Assembly: GCA_038259365.1 (NCBI GenBank)
Contig: JBBSOW010000017.1
Location: forward strand, 1 to 47,035
Direction of reading: 5' to 3'
DNA length: 47,035 nt
Source: JBBSOW01 sp038259365
Lineage (GTDB): Bacteria; Actinomycetota; Actinomycetes; Propionibacteriales; Propionibacteriaceae
Both the position numbers and the translations under genes were made by a program. This document shows positions 33,618 through 41,312 of the stretch, one piece after another. How positions within the stretch are numbered: the stretch's first letter is position 1; each line of letters begins with the position of its first letter. The notes below the pieces were generated by a model. It searched no databases. It saw only the letters and a list, made by a program, of their open reading frames with translations, and was not told the DNA's origin.

Positions 33618-35801
33618 TCAGCTCTCGGCGGTGATCAGGAACAACACGGTCTGATCGGGATCCAGCCTGGGGGCTCTCAGGCCAACCGTGGCTAGCCCCA
33701 GCCCGGTCAACTGGACGCCCCGGTATTCGGTCTTGCTCGGCTCGGCGCCGTCCTCGGCGTTGAACCACGGCGGCGCAAACAACCCGCTCGGAGGGTTCCC
33801 GACGATGACGGGACGAATCCGATAGCGCTGCGCGGGGAGTAGGCCAGGAATTCTGAGCAACCCGGGATAGACCACCTCGCTACGCTCGATCGCGCTCCAG
33901 GACACGATCGCCCGGCGCCGGTCCGGCGCCAACACACCGTGGGCGTGCAGGCTGGCATCGGTTAGATCCAGGCGAAACGCGTCACCGCCCAGCAACAGCT
34001 CGCGGTGTTGCTTGTAGAACTCGATCCAGGCTTGGAGTTCCTCGAGTTCGGCCTCGGTGGCGCAGGTGAGATCCCACTCGATCCCGAGATGGCCGAAGAC
34101 CGCCGTCGCGGCCCGATAGTTCAGGTCGTGCAGTCTTCCGGTGGTGTGGGATCGCCCCGAAGCGATGTGCGAACCCACCAGCTCTGGAGGTAGGAGTTGC
34201 CCGGTCCACCGGTTGATCAGCTGACGCTCGTGCGGATCGATACAGTCCGACGCCCAGACCCGATCGGTGCGCTCCACGATGCCGAGATCGACCCGCCCGC
34301 CACCCGAGGCGCAGGACTCGATCTCCAGACCGGGGTTGTCGGCCTTGAGTTGATCGAGCATGCGATAGGTGGACAGGGTCTGATCATGGGTGCCGGGCGT
34401 GCCGCCGGGCTGCGCGGCGTCGATGAGGTCGCGGTTGTGGTCCCATTTGAGATAGGCGATGTCGTATTCGTCGAGGATCGCTTGGATCGCGGAATGAACG
34501 TGGTCATAGCACTCGTCCAGGCCCAGGTTGATCACCTGCTGGTTCCGCGACTCCATCGGCAGGCGATCCGGTGTGGGACGCATGATCCACTCCGGGTGTG
34601 CCCGGGCGACGTCGGAATCGATATTGATCATCTCGGGCTCGAACCACAGGCCGAACTCCATCCCGAGCTCGCGCACCCTATTGATCAACGGGTGCAAACC
34701 TTCGGGCCAGGCTTTCGCCGAGACCGTCCAATCCCCTAGGCCGGAGGTGTCATCGCGTCGCGAGCCGAACCATCCGTCGTCCAGGACGAACCGTTCGACG
34801 CCGAGCGCGGCGGCCCGTTCAGCCAGTTCGGTTAGCTTGTCCAGGGAGTGATCGAAGTAAACCGCCTCCCACACGTTCAACAGCACCGGCCGCCGCGGGC
34901 CGACGTGGCCTTCGCGGGACCTCAGGTGACGGTGGAATCGCCCCGCGACCTGATCGAGACCGATCCCGTGCGAGCTGTAGAGCCACGGCGAGGTGTAGCT
35001 CTCCTGCTCGCCGAGGATCACCTCGCCGGGCCACAACAGTTCCCCGCCGCCGAGCACCTGCGCGCCGGTCCACAGCCTCTCGGCGTAATGGGTGTGGTTG
35101 CCGCTCCACGCCGTGTGCACGGCCCAGACCTCCCCGGAGGCAAAGCCGAAGCCGCCGGTGCCGGCGTGCAACACGGTGGCGGCGTCGGCGCCCGTGCGGC
35201 CGTGGCGTCCCTCCCGCAACCAGGTTCCGACCCCGAAATCGTGGCGTTGCGGGCTGCGCTCCCGACCCCAGCGGCCAGCCAGGTCCAAGAGCTCGGTGGC
35301 GCGCTCGGGCACCGGCAGGCTCAACACCAGATCGTCGAGCTGGTAGTCCTCGCGGCCGGTGTTGGTCAGCTCCGCGCGCGTGCGCAGGGCGCCGCCCGGT
35401 AGGAGCTCCATCGTGATCGTCACCGCCAGTTCGGCCGCTGGATCGACCGCTCGGAACTCGGCGCGTCCCCCTCCGCATACCCCGTGACGACACACCCGAT
35501 CGTCGACGAGGGCCGTGCGAAGGTGCCAGCGGGGGGACCAGTCTCTCCCCGCCCGGGATCCCGAGACACCGGGCCGGCCATGCCAGCCTCGGGTGTGCTC
35601 GGGCAGGATCGAGATCCGGGTCGGGACGGCCGGTTCGTTGTTGGCTTCGGGAGTGAGCGAGCCCAACCGGATGGCCTCGGCGTCGGTCGGATCCAGCTCG
35701 CCGAGGCCCGCTCCCCAGTGCAGCACGACGGGCAGTCCGTCGTCGGTGAGCTCGATCAGCACCGACACCCCGTCGCGGCTGAGGTGCACGAAATCAGCCA
35801 C
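33618..35801 (-). CDS. Alpha-galactosidase (GH36)
   Basis: 727-residue GH36 retaining alpha-galactosidase. The order is an N-terminal beta-sandwich, then a (beta/alpha)8 barrel with FVLDDGWFGSRRDD, the nucleophile Asp454 in YLKWDHNRD, the acid/base Asp519 in WASDCIDPHER, and a C-terminal beta domain. ESCASGGGRVDLGIVERTD carries the substrate-binding Cys and Gly residues. It releases terminal alpha-galactose from melibiose- or raffinose-type sugars. GTG at 35801 has AAGGGA upstream and lies within the last codons of dgt. No signal peptide. It is the same strand as the LacI locus but separated by the operator region; whether it shares the regulon is open. Confidence 0.93.
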   Translation of the reverse strand: MADFVHLSRDGVSVLIELTDDGLPVVLHWGAGLGELDPTDAEAIRLGSLTPEANNEPAVPTRISILPEHTRGWHGRPGVSGSRAGRDWSPRWHLRTALVDDRVCRHGVCGGGRAEFRAVDPAAELAVTITMELLPGGALRTRAELTNTGREDYQLDDLVLSLPVPERATELLDLAGRWGRERSPQRHDFGVGTWLREGRHGRTGADAATVLHAGTGGFGFASGEVWAVHTAWSGNHTHYAERLWTGAQVLGGGELLWPGEVILGEQESYTSPWLYSSHGIGLDQVAGRFHRHLRSREGHVGPRRPVLLNVWEAVYFDHSLDKLTELAERAAALGVERFVLDDGWFGSRRDDTSGLGDWTVSAKAWPEGLHPLINRVRELGMEFGLWFEPEMINIDSDVARAHPEWIMRPTPDRLPMESRNQQVINLGLDECYDHVHSAIQAILDEYDIAYLKWDHNRDLIDAAQPGGTPGTHDQTLSTYRMLDQLKADNPGLEIESCASGGGRVDLGIVERTDRVWASDCIDPHERQLINRWTGQLLPPELVGSHIASGRSHTTGRLHDLNYRAATAVFGHLGIEWDLTCATEAELEELQAWIEFYKQHRELLLGGDAFRLDLTDASLHAHGVLAPDRRRAIVSWSAIERSEVVYPGLLRIPGLLPAQRYRIRPVIVGNPPSGLFAPPWFNAEDGAEPSKTEYRGVQLTGLGLATVGLRAPRLDPDQTVLFLITAES

Positions 35802-36870
35802 GGTCGATTCCCTTCGGTAACTCGGCAACAGGATAGTTCAGGACACGTACGGCGGTGTCGAAGGCGTAGCGGTCGGTCATCCCGCCCACCCACGCCACGG
35901 CCTGGTGGATCGCCTCCGGGCTGGCCGGCGGCACCTCACCCGCGTCGGGAATGCGATGCGGGTGCTCGGCGTAGTGCTCGACGAGGGGGCGGAGCACCTT
36001 GACCACCGCGATGGCCTGGGCTGCGGACTCAGGCCGGGTATAGATCCGCTCGTAGTTGAAGTTCCGCAGCGCGGCGAGGGCGCCGGCCTCCCGCGGCGCC
36101 ATGGCCACCTCGCCGGCGGAATTGGCCGTGGCGATGATGGACCGCACGAAGACGCTGATCTGTTCGCGGCGAGTGCGCCCGGCCACCTCGGCCACCTTCG
36201 TTGGTACGTCGTCAAGGGCCAGGAGGCCCGAATGCACCGCGTCCTCGAGATCGTGGGCGCAGTAGGCGATCCGATCCGCCCAGGAGACGATCTCCCCCTC
36301 GATGCTCGCCGGGGCGGGCCGGGACCACGAGTGATTGCGGATGCCGTCGAGGGTTTCGCGGCACAAATTCAGGCTCGTGAGCACCACGTCGGCGCCCCAG
36401 GGTCCGTGGTCGTACCCGCCGGGCACGAAGGGATCGAAGGCGTCCTCGCTCGCGTGCCCGCCGGGCCCGTGGCCGCAGTCGTGCCCGAGGGCGATGGCGT
36501 CGGTGAGGCTCACGTTGGCGCCGATTCCGCGCGCGATCGCGGTCGCCACCTGGGCCACCTCCAGCGCGTGCGTCAGCCGGGTGCGCTGGTGATCGCTGGG
36601 ATACACCACCACCTGGGTCTTGCCGGCCAACCGTCGAAAGGCAGCCGAGTGGATGATCCGGTCGCGGTCGCGCTCGAAACAGGTGCGCTCGGGATCCGGC
36701 CCTTCGGTACGCGCGCGGTCGCCCGAGCCTTTCGCCAGCGCTGCCCCGGGCCGCAGCGTCGCGCGCTCGGCCGCCTCCCGGGCTTGCCGATCTACGCGGC
36801 ATCCCGGCTCGAGGGTGACGTGGGAATCGCGGTGGGCCCGCACCACATCCCCGCCCGCGTGGCCGGCCAT
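35794..36870 (-). CDS. dgt: Deoxyguanosinetriphosphate triphosphohydrolase-like protein
   Basis: HD-domain enzyme that hydrolyses dNTPs to nucleosides and triphosphate. FERDRDRIIHSAAFRRLAGK is the family entry motif; the metal site is RTRLTHALEVAQVA (His), then LGHDCGHGPGGHASEDAF with the HD pair, and later SWADRIAYCAHDLEDAV. From ATG 36870 it is 358 residues; GTG 36915 would give 373. The longer frame (to 37032) runs into the hairpin repeat region and is not accepted. It overlaps the alpha-galactosidase start by eight bases. In actinobacteria it usually adjoins dnaG; here it does not. Confidence 0.92.
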   Translation of the reverse strand: MAGHAGGDVVRAHRDSHVTLEPGCRVDRQAREAAERATLRPGAALAKGSGDRARTEGPDPERTCFERDRDRIIHSAAFRRLAGKTQVVVYPSDHQRTRLTHALEVAQVATAIARGIGANVSLTDAIALGHDCGHGPGGHASEDAFDPFVPGGYDHGPWGADVVLTSLNLCRETLDGIRNHSWSRPAPASIEGEIVSWADRIAYCAHDLEDAVHSGLLALDDVPTKVAEVAGRTRREQISVFVRSIIATANSAGEVAMAPREAGALAALRNFNYERIYTRPESAAQAIAVVKVLRPLVEHYAEHPHRIPDAGEVPPASPEAIHQAVAWVGGMTDRYAFDTAVRVLNYPVAELPKGIDRG

Positions 36871-36895
36871 CGTGTGCGCCCACGCCTTCGCTCGC

Positions 36896-37262
36896 GGCAA
36901 CAGGTTCTCTTCCACCCACGCGACCCTATCTTGAGCCGGTTCCAACCACGGCAAATGCAGTGCCCTGTGGCATATAGACCAGATAGGCACCCTACGACCG
37001 TGGTTGGAACCGGCGCCGAAGCGAGCCGCCAAGAACGCAAGGCGGAGGAGAGACGGAGGACGCAGGCGTGGCGACCTGGCAACAGGTGCTCCTCTTCCAG
37101 CACGCGACTCCCACCCGAGCCGGTTCCAACCACGGCCCCTGGGACTGCGTCTGGCATATAGACCAGATAGGGGCCCTACGACCGTGGTTGGAACCAGCGC
37201 CGAACCGAGCCGCCAAGAACGCGGGCGGAGGAGGGACTGAGGACGCAGGCATGGCGACCTCG
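36896..37262. repeat. Tandem pair of ~184-bp hairpin-containing repeats upstream of dgt
   Basis: Two similar units run about 36896-37077 and 37078-37262. Each contains a 17-bp inverted repeat with arms GCCGGTTCCAACCACGG and CCGTGGTTGGAACCGGC: perfect in the first copy (36935-36951 / 36998-37014), one mismatch in the second (37119-37135 / 37182-37198). The loop keeps CATATAGACCAGATAGG in both, then CCCTACGA. After the hairpin both share CGAGCCGCCAAGAACGC, GGCGGAGGAG and GGACGCAGGC. The first unit overlaps the 5' end of the possible long dgt frame. The region has no convincing gene. Confidence 0.88.
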
Positions 37263-37400
37263 GCTCATGGCGTGGAGGGCGTAAAGGCGGAACTCGGCGG
37301 GCGGAGCCCGACGAGGCTCCGCCACGGGCAGGAGCCGAGGTCGCCTCGCCTGCGTCCGAAACCCCCGGAGCCCGAAGCCGAGGTCACCACGCCTGCGTCC
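37058..37400. repeat. Four copies of a ~23-bp motif, two direct and two inverted, around a hairpin
   Basis: GGACGCAGGCGTGGCGACCT occurs at 37058-37077 and, as GGACGCAGGCATGGCGACCT plus CGG, at 37241-37263. Inverted copies are at 37335-37357 and 37378-37400 (each ends GCCTGCGTCC). Between the second and third is a 9-bp stem GGCGGAGCC / GGCTCCGCC (37300-37308 / 37315-37323). The region lies between dus and dgt, on the transcribed side of both. Confidence 0.85.
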
Positions 37401-37432
37401 GGAGCCGCGCCTACGTCCGGAGCCGGTGGGAC

Positions 37433-38599
37433 CTAGCCCCCGGACACCCCGAGTTCGGCGGCGCTCAGGTCCTCCGAGCACCCGTCCTGGTCGTTCAGCC
37501 ACCCCTCGGGCATGACGATCTTCGACCGCGGACGACCCTGGCGGCCCCGGCTCTCCCCCAGCTCCGACTCGGGAAACGGCACGCTCGGATCCAGGCGGCC
37601 GAGCAGCTCGTCGAGTTCGGCGAGCGAGCTCACCATCGCCAGGTCTCGCCGTCCGTCCCCGCCGACGGGGAACCCTTTGAAGTACCAGACCATGTGCTTG
37701 CGCAGGTCGGTGAGGCCGCGCTGTTCGCCCATGATCTCGGCCAACAGCTCGCCGTGGCGACGCACGGTCGCCGCCACCTCGCCGAGCGTCGGCAGGATCG
37801 TCATCGGGGCTCCGCCGAGAGCCGCGGCCAGATCACGGAACAGCCACGGTCGGCCCAGGCACCCGCGGCCCACCACGACGCCGGCGGCGCCGGTCTGCTC
37901 CAACATCGACACCGCGTCGGAGGCCTCCCAGATGTCGCCGTTGCCGAGCACCGGGATATCCACGTGTTCCACCAGCCGCGCGATGGAATCCCACTGCGCC
38001 TGCCCGGAATAGGCCTGTGCCACGGTCCGGCCGTGCAGGGCGATGGCGGCGCAGCCGGTCTCCTCGGCGATCCGCCCGGCGTCGAGGTAGGTCAGGTGAT
38101 CCTCGTCGATGCCCATCCGCGTCTTCATGGTGACAGGGACGCCGTAAAAGTCGGCCGCCTTGACGGTGGCCTCGAGGATGGCGCGCAGCAGGGTCCGCTT
38201 CCACGGCAGCACCCCGCCGCCGCCCTTGCGGGTGACCTTCGGCACCGGGCAGCCGAAGTTCAGGTCGATGTGCTGGACGCCGAACTCGTCGCAGAGGATC
38301 TCCGCCGCCCGCGAGAGGTAGCGCGGGTCGACGCCGTACAGCTGCACCGAATGCACGCTCGAACCGGAGTCGAAGGCGAGCATGTCCAAAGACTTGGCGT
38401 CGCGCTCGACGATCCCCCGCGAAGTGATCATCTCGCACACGAACAACCCCGCGGGTCGCTGTTCCCCGGCGCCCGCCTCGGCCTGTTCACGGCAAAGTTG
38501 CCGGTACGCCGGGTTCGTGATGCCCGCCATCGGGGCCAGGACCACCGGCATCGGCGTTTCGACGGTCCCCCCCCGATGGGGCAGCAAGCCGCAGGGCAC
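37433..38599 (-). CDS. dus: tRNA-dihydrouridine synthase
   Basis: 388-residue FMN-dependent enzyme that reduces uridines in the tRNA D-loop. Motifs are LAPMAGITNPAYRQL at the start of the TIM barrel, LNFGCPVPKVTRKGGGG with the catalytic Cys, MKTRMGIDE, ALHGRTVAQAYSG (His), VLGNGDIWEASDAVSML and GVVVGRGCLGRPWLF for FMN phosphate. The C-terminal helical tRNA-binding domain follows. It resembles the DusB group. The frame starts with GTG at 38599; a later start is possible. It follows glyS on the same strand. Confidence 0.94.
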   Translation of the reverse strand: MPCGLLPHRGGTVETPMPVVLAPMAGITNPAYRQLCREQAEAGAGEQRPAGLFVCEMITSRGIVERDAKSLDMLAFDSGSSVHSVQLYGVDPRYLSRAAEILCDEFGVQHIDLNFGCPVPKVTRKGGGGVLPWKRTLLRAILEATVKAADFYGVPVTMKTRMGIDEDHLTYLDAGRIAEETGCAAIALHGRTVAQAYSGQAQWDSIARLVEHVDIPVLGNGDIWEASDAVSMLEQTGAAGVVVGRGCLGRPWLFRDLAAALGGAPMTILPTLGEVAATVRRHGELLAEIMGEQRGLTDLRKHMVWYFKGFPVGGDGRRDLAMVSSLAELDELLGRLDPSVPFPESELGESRGRQGRPRSKIVMPEGWLNDQDGCSEDLSAAELGVSGG

Positions 38600-38667
38600 C
38601 GGTCGCGGTCAACGCCACGTGGGCGGCCCATCGGAGAGGAGGAAACCGGAGCAACGACCCTGCATCC

Positions 38668-40059
38668 TCAGCAGCCGATCAGCCGCGTCGCCAGGTAGGC
38701 CTCCACCTGATCCAGCGCGACGCGCTCTTGGGCCATGGTGTCGCGTTCGCGCACGGTGACGGCCTGGTCCTCGAGGGTGTCGAAGTCGACGGTGATGCAG
38801 AACGGGGTGCCGATCTCGTCCTGACGGCGGTAGCGGCGACCGATGGCCTGGGCGTCGTCGAAGTCGACGTTCCAGTGCTGTCGCAGCCGGGCGGCGAGGT
38901 CCTTGGCGGCCGGGGACAGATCAGCGTTGCGCGAGAGCGGCAGCACGGCGACCTTCACCGGGGCGAGCCGCGGATCGAGCTTGAGCACGGTGCGCTTGTC
39001 GACGCCGCCCTTGGCGTTGGGCGCCTCGTCCTCGGTGTAGGCGTCGACGAGGAAGGTCATCAGCGAACGCGACAGACCGGCCGCGGGCTCGATGACGTAG
39101 GGCACGTAGCGTTCGTTGTTCGCCTGGTCGAAGTAGGACAGGTCGGTGCCCGAGTGCTCGGAGTGGGTGGTGAGATCGAAGTCGGTGCGGTTGGCGACTC
39201 CCTCCAGCTCTCCCCATTCGTTTCCGGCGAACTCGAAGCGGTACTCGATGTCGACGGTCCGCTTGGAGTAGTGCGAGAGCTTCTCCTGGGGGTGCTCGAA
39301 CAACCGCAGGTTCTCGGGATCGATGCCCAGATCGGTGTACCAGGACATCCGCTCGTCGATCCAGTACTGGTGCCACTGCTCGTCCTCGCCGGGCTTGACG
39401 AAGAACTCCATCTCCATCTGCTCGAACTCGCGGGTGCGGAAGATGAAGTTGCCCGGCGTGATCTCGTTGCGGAAGCTCTTGCCGGTCTGGGCGATGCCGA
39501 ACGGCGGCTTCTTGCGTGAGGTCTGAACGACGTTGGCGAAGTTGATGAAGATGCCCTGCGCGGTCTCGGGGCGCAGGTAGTGCAGCCCGGATTCCTCCTC
39601 GAGCACGCCGAGGTAGGTCTTGAGCATCATGTTGAAATCGCGCGGCTCGGTCCACTGGCCCTTATTACCGCAGTTGGGGCAGTTCACCAGAGCCAGGTCG
39701 ACGGTGTCCGGATCCTCGACGCCCTTCTTGGCCGCGTAGCCCTCCTGGAGGTGGTCGGCGCGGAAGCGGCGATGGCAGGACATGCACTCGGTGAGCGGAT
39801 CGCTGAACACGCCCACGTGGCCCGAGGCCACCCAGGTCTCGCGCGGCAGGATGATCGAGGAATCCAGGCCGACGACATCGTCGCGCCCGGTCACCATCGA
39901 CTTCCACCACTGCCGTTTGATGTTCTCCTTTAACTCGACGCCGAAGGGTCCGTAATCCCAGGCGGCGCGGGTGCCGCCGTAGATCTCGCCGCAGGGAAAG
40001 ACGAAGCCGCGACGCTTGCACAGGCTGATGACGTGGTCGACTTTGGTGGTTGGCGGCAT
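38668..40059 (-). CDS. glyS: Glycyl-tRNA synthetase (dimeric class II)
   Basis: 463 residues, the alpha2 type. DHVISLCKRRGFVFPCGEIY begins the catalytic domain; zinc-type cysteines appear in CMSCHRRFRADHL and NCPNCGNKGQW; ETAQGIFINFANV is next to motif 2 (FRNEITPGNFIFRTREFEQ), and motif 3 is GLSRSLMTFLVDAY. The C-terminus is an anticodon-binding domain (KVAVLPLSRNADLSPAAKDL). The start at 40059 has GGAG upstream; the in-frame extension to 40161 looks non-coding. It is the next core gene after recO in the usual actinobacterial order. Confidence 0.97.
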   Translation of the reverse strand: MPPTTKVDHVISLCKRRGFVFPCGEIYGGTRAAWDYGPFGVELKENIKRQWWKSMVTGRDDVVGLDSSIILPRETWVASGHVGVFSDPLTECMSCHRRFRADHLQEGYAAKKGVEDPDTVDLALVNCPNCGNKGQWTEPRDFNMMLKTYLGVLEEESGLHYLRPETAQGIFINFANVVQTSRKKPPFGIAQTGKSFRNEITPGNFIFRTREFEQMEMEFFVKPGEDEQWHQYWIDERMSWYTDLGIDPENLRLFEHPQEKLSHYSKRTVDIEYRFEFAGNEWGELEGVANRTDFDLTTHSEHSGTDLSYFDQANNERYVPYVIEPAAGLSRSLMTFLVDAYTEDEAPNAKGGVDKRTVLKLDPRLAPVKVAVLPLSRNADLSPAAKDLAARLRQHWNVDFDDAQAIGRRYRRQDEIGTPFCITVDFDTLEDQAVTVRERDTMAQERVALDQVEAYLATRLIGC

Positions 40060-40319
40060 GGGTGAAAACTCCAGAACTCTCAAGCGTGTCGCGCTGCCCG
40101 GCTGGCAGGCGCCTCGGATCGGCGGCGATCGGCGCTCACGCCGGCCACCGCAACCCCACACCTTACCGTGCCGATTGCGCTGTGGCCTCCCGCAAAGGGC
40201 ATTAACCAGCGGCGACGCTTGCCACGCCGTCCGGGAATACCCGTTGCCCTGGGCCAGGACCTAGCCAGCCGCCCCGCGCAGGTGCATGTCGTCACCAACA
40301 GGTGCCTGCCGCACGGCTA
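40060..40319. other. Intergenic stretch, no gene seen
   Basis: About 260 bases between glyS and the toxin-antitoxin pair. No start with a convincing ribosome site, no RNA gene and no strong hairpin were found. It must hold the glyS promoter. Confidence 0.5.
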
Positions 40320-40350
40320 GCCCAGTGCAGTCATTCTGACTACACTGGGC
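40320..40350. promoter_or_regulatory. Toxin-antitoxin operator palindrome and leaderless promoter
   Basis: GCCCAGTGCAGT and ACTACACTGGGC form an imperfect inverted repeat (11 of 12 pairs) around CATTCTG. TACACT (40341-40346) can serve as -10 box; its start point would be at or next to the ATG at 40353, giving a leaderless mRNA. Overlap of palindrome and promoter fits self-repression by the RHH antitoxin. Confidence 0.7.
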
Positions 40351-40352
40351 CA

Positions 40353-40663
40353 ATGGTGGTGCGCTGGACTCGGGCCCGAGCCGAGCACATCGCCACGCTC
40401 TCGTATCTGTATCCCGATGCGGTCGATATCGACCCCGCGTGGGCTACGGAAGCGGTGGCAGACCCTTACGCGGGAAAAGTGATCCGGATCCTCGCTCGCA
40501 CACGGGCGCGATACGGATCGTTGGTTATTCACCCACGGCCGGTTTCGTGATCACCGTGATCGCGGCCCGCATTGAGGGTGAGTTGTGGGGTGTGACGGCA
40601 TGGAAGACAACTGGTGCAGAGCGGCGTACCTACCGGGAGACGCAAGATGACGATGCGAACTGA
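40353..40663 (+). CDS. BrnT-like toxin, read across a -1 frameshift
   Basis: The first frame, from ATG 40353, gives MVVRWTRARAEHIATLSYLY and ATEAVADPYAGK, then turns into unrelated sequence ending at 40550. The -1 frame continues the family pattern with DPDPRSHTGAIRIVGYSPTA, GFVITVIAARIEG and LWGVTAWKTTGAERRTYRE, ending at 40663. The switch point is an in-frame G GGA AAA heptamer (40472-40478), a classic slippery sequence. The joined product is about 103 residues. The C-terminal A-x-K/R-x4-ERRxY ending resembles BrnT-type RNase toxins. It overlaps the antitoxin start by 17 bases. Either programmed frameshifting or a decayed toxin explains it. Confidence 0.65.
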
Positions 40664-40973
40664 GAATGAGATCGACAAACAGCTGGCGGCGACGGCAGCC
40701 GAATACCTCGACGAGGAGCGGGCGGCCGCCGAGGAGGACGCGCGAGAAGCGAAAGCCTCGGCGGTGTTCTCTGTACGCCTCGCGCCCGCCACCCACGAGG
40801 CGGTTCGGGCTGCAGCCGCCCGGATGCACCTGACTCCCTCCGCACTGATCCGGCAATGGGTCACCGAACGCGTGCAGGAAGCCGAGGACACTGATCTGAG
40901 CGCGGCAGTCGGAGCCTTGCGCCGGGACGTAGAGAGGGTAGCGGGCCTCGTCCGGAATAGACGGTGGCGCTGA
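40647..40973 (+). CDS. Ribbon-helix-helix antitoxin
   Basis: 108 residues. An acidic helical N-terminus (IDKQLAATAAEYLDEERAAA) precedes an RHH domain: strand ASAVFSVRLA, helices ATHEAVRAAAARMHL and TPSALIRQWVTERVQE. The C-terminus ends in a basic RNRRWR. ATG 40647 follows GGGAGA. It overlaps the toxin 3' end, with toxin first, the order of brnT-brnA pairs. It should bind the palindrome at 40320-40350. Confidence 0.88.
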   Translation: MTMRTENEIDKQLAATAAEYLDEERAAAEEDAREAKASAVFSVRLAPATHEAVRAAAARMHLTPSALIRQWVTERVQEAEDTDLSAAVGALRRDVERVAGLVRNRRWR

Positions 40974-41312
40974 CCGCTTACCGATGCCGATCTTCAGTCG
41001 GCCCCCGGGGGGCCCAGCGTTGGAAGACCTCGGAGCACGTGTGGTTGGTGCCTCGATGCAGTCGTCGTCCAAGGAGTCAAGGATCGACCGCAGCCGTCAG
41101 CCGGTGTTACGGCTAAGCCTCCCATGGGGAGGCCACCCGCACATCTCATTGGCTGCGTGCTTCATTGTGCGCAGGTGTCCATCTGAGCGTAGTCCCATGC
41201 GTCCACCGGCCCGCGCGCATGGTTGAGCAACGCGTGCTCCACGGCCCCATCCACGGACCGCCTTCGACGACGATTGAGCAGGCTCCGACGCAGTGTCGAT
41301 GCCCGCCGCCGC
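40974..41312. other. Convergent intergenic region, no gene seen
   Basis: About 340 bases between convergent genes. Two small stems are visible: GGCCCCC / GGGGGCC at about 40998-41011 and GCCTCCC-ATG-GGGAGGC at 41117-41133. Neither has a T-run, but they may end transcription from both sides. No convincing coding frame was found. Confidence 0.4.

Noticed and set aside
36871..37032. Extended N-terminus of dgt
   Set aside because: The added residues derive from the hairpin repeat (also translated in copy 2), so they are not conserved dgt sequence.
36896..37436. CRISPR array
   Set aside because: Repeats are long, only two units, with internal dyads and no regular spacers; no cas genes are present.
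40984..41226. 80-residue frame after the antitoxin
   Set aside because: No ribosome site, no motif, and it overlaps the small stems of a convergent gap.
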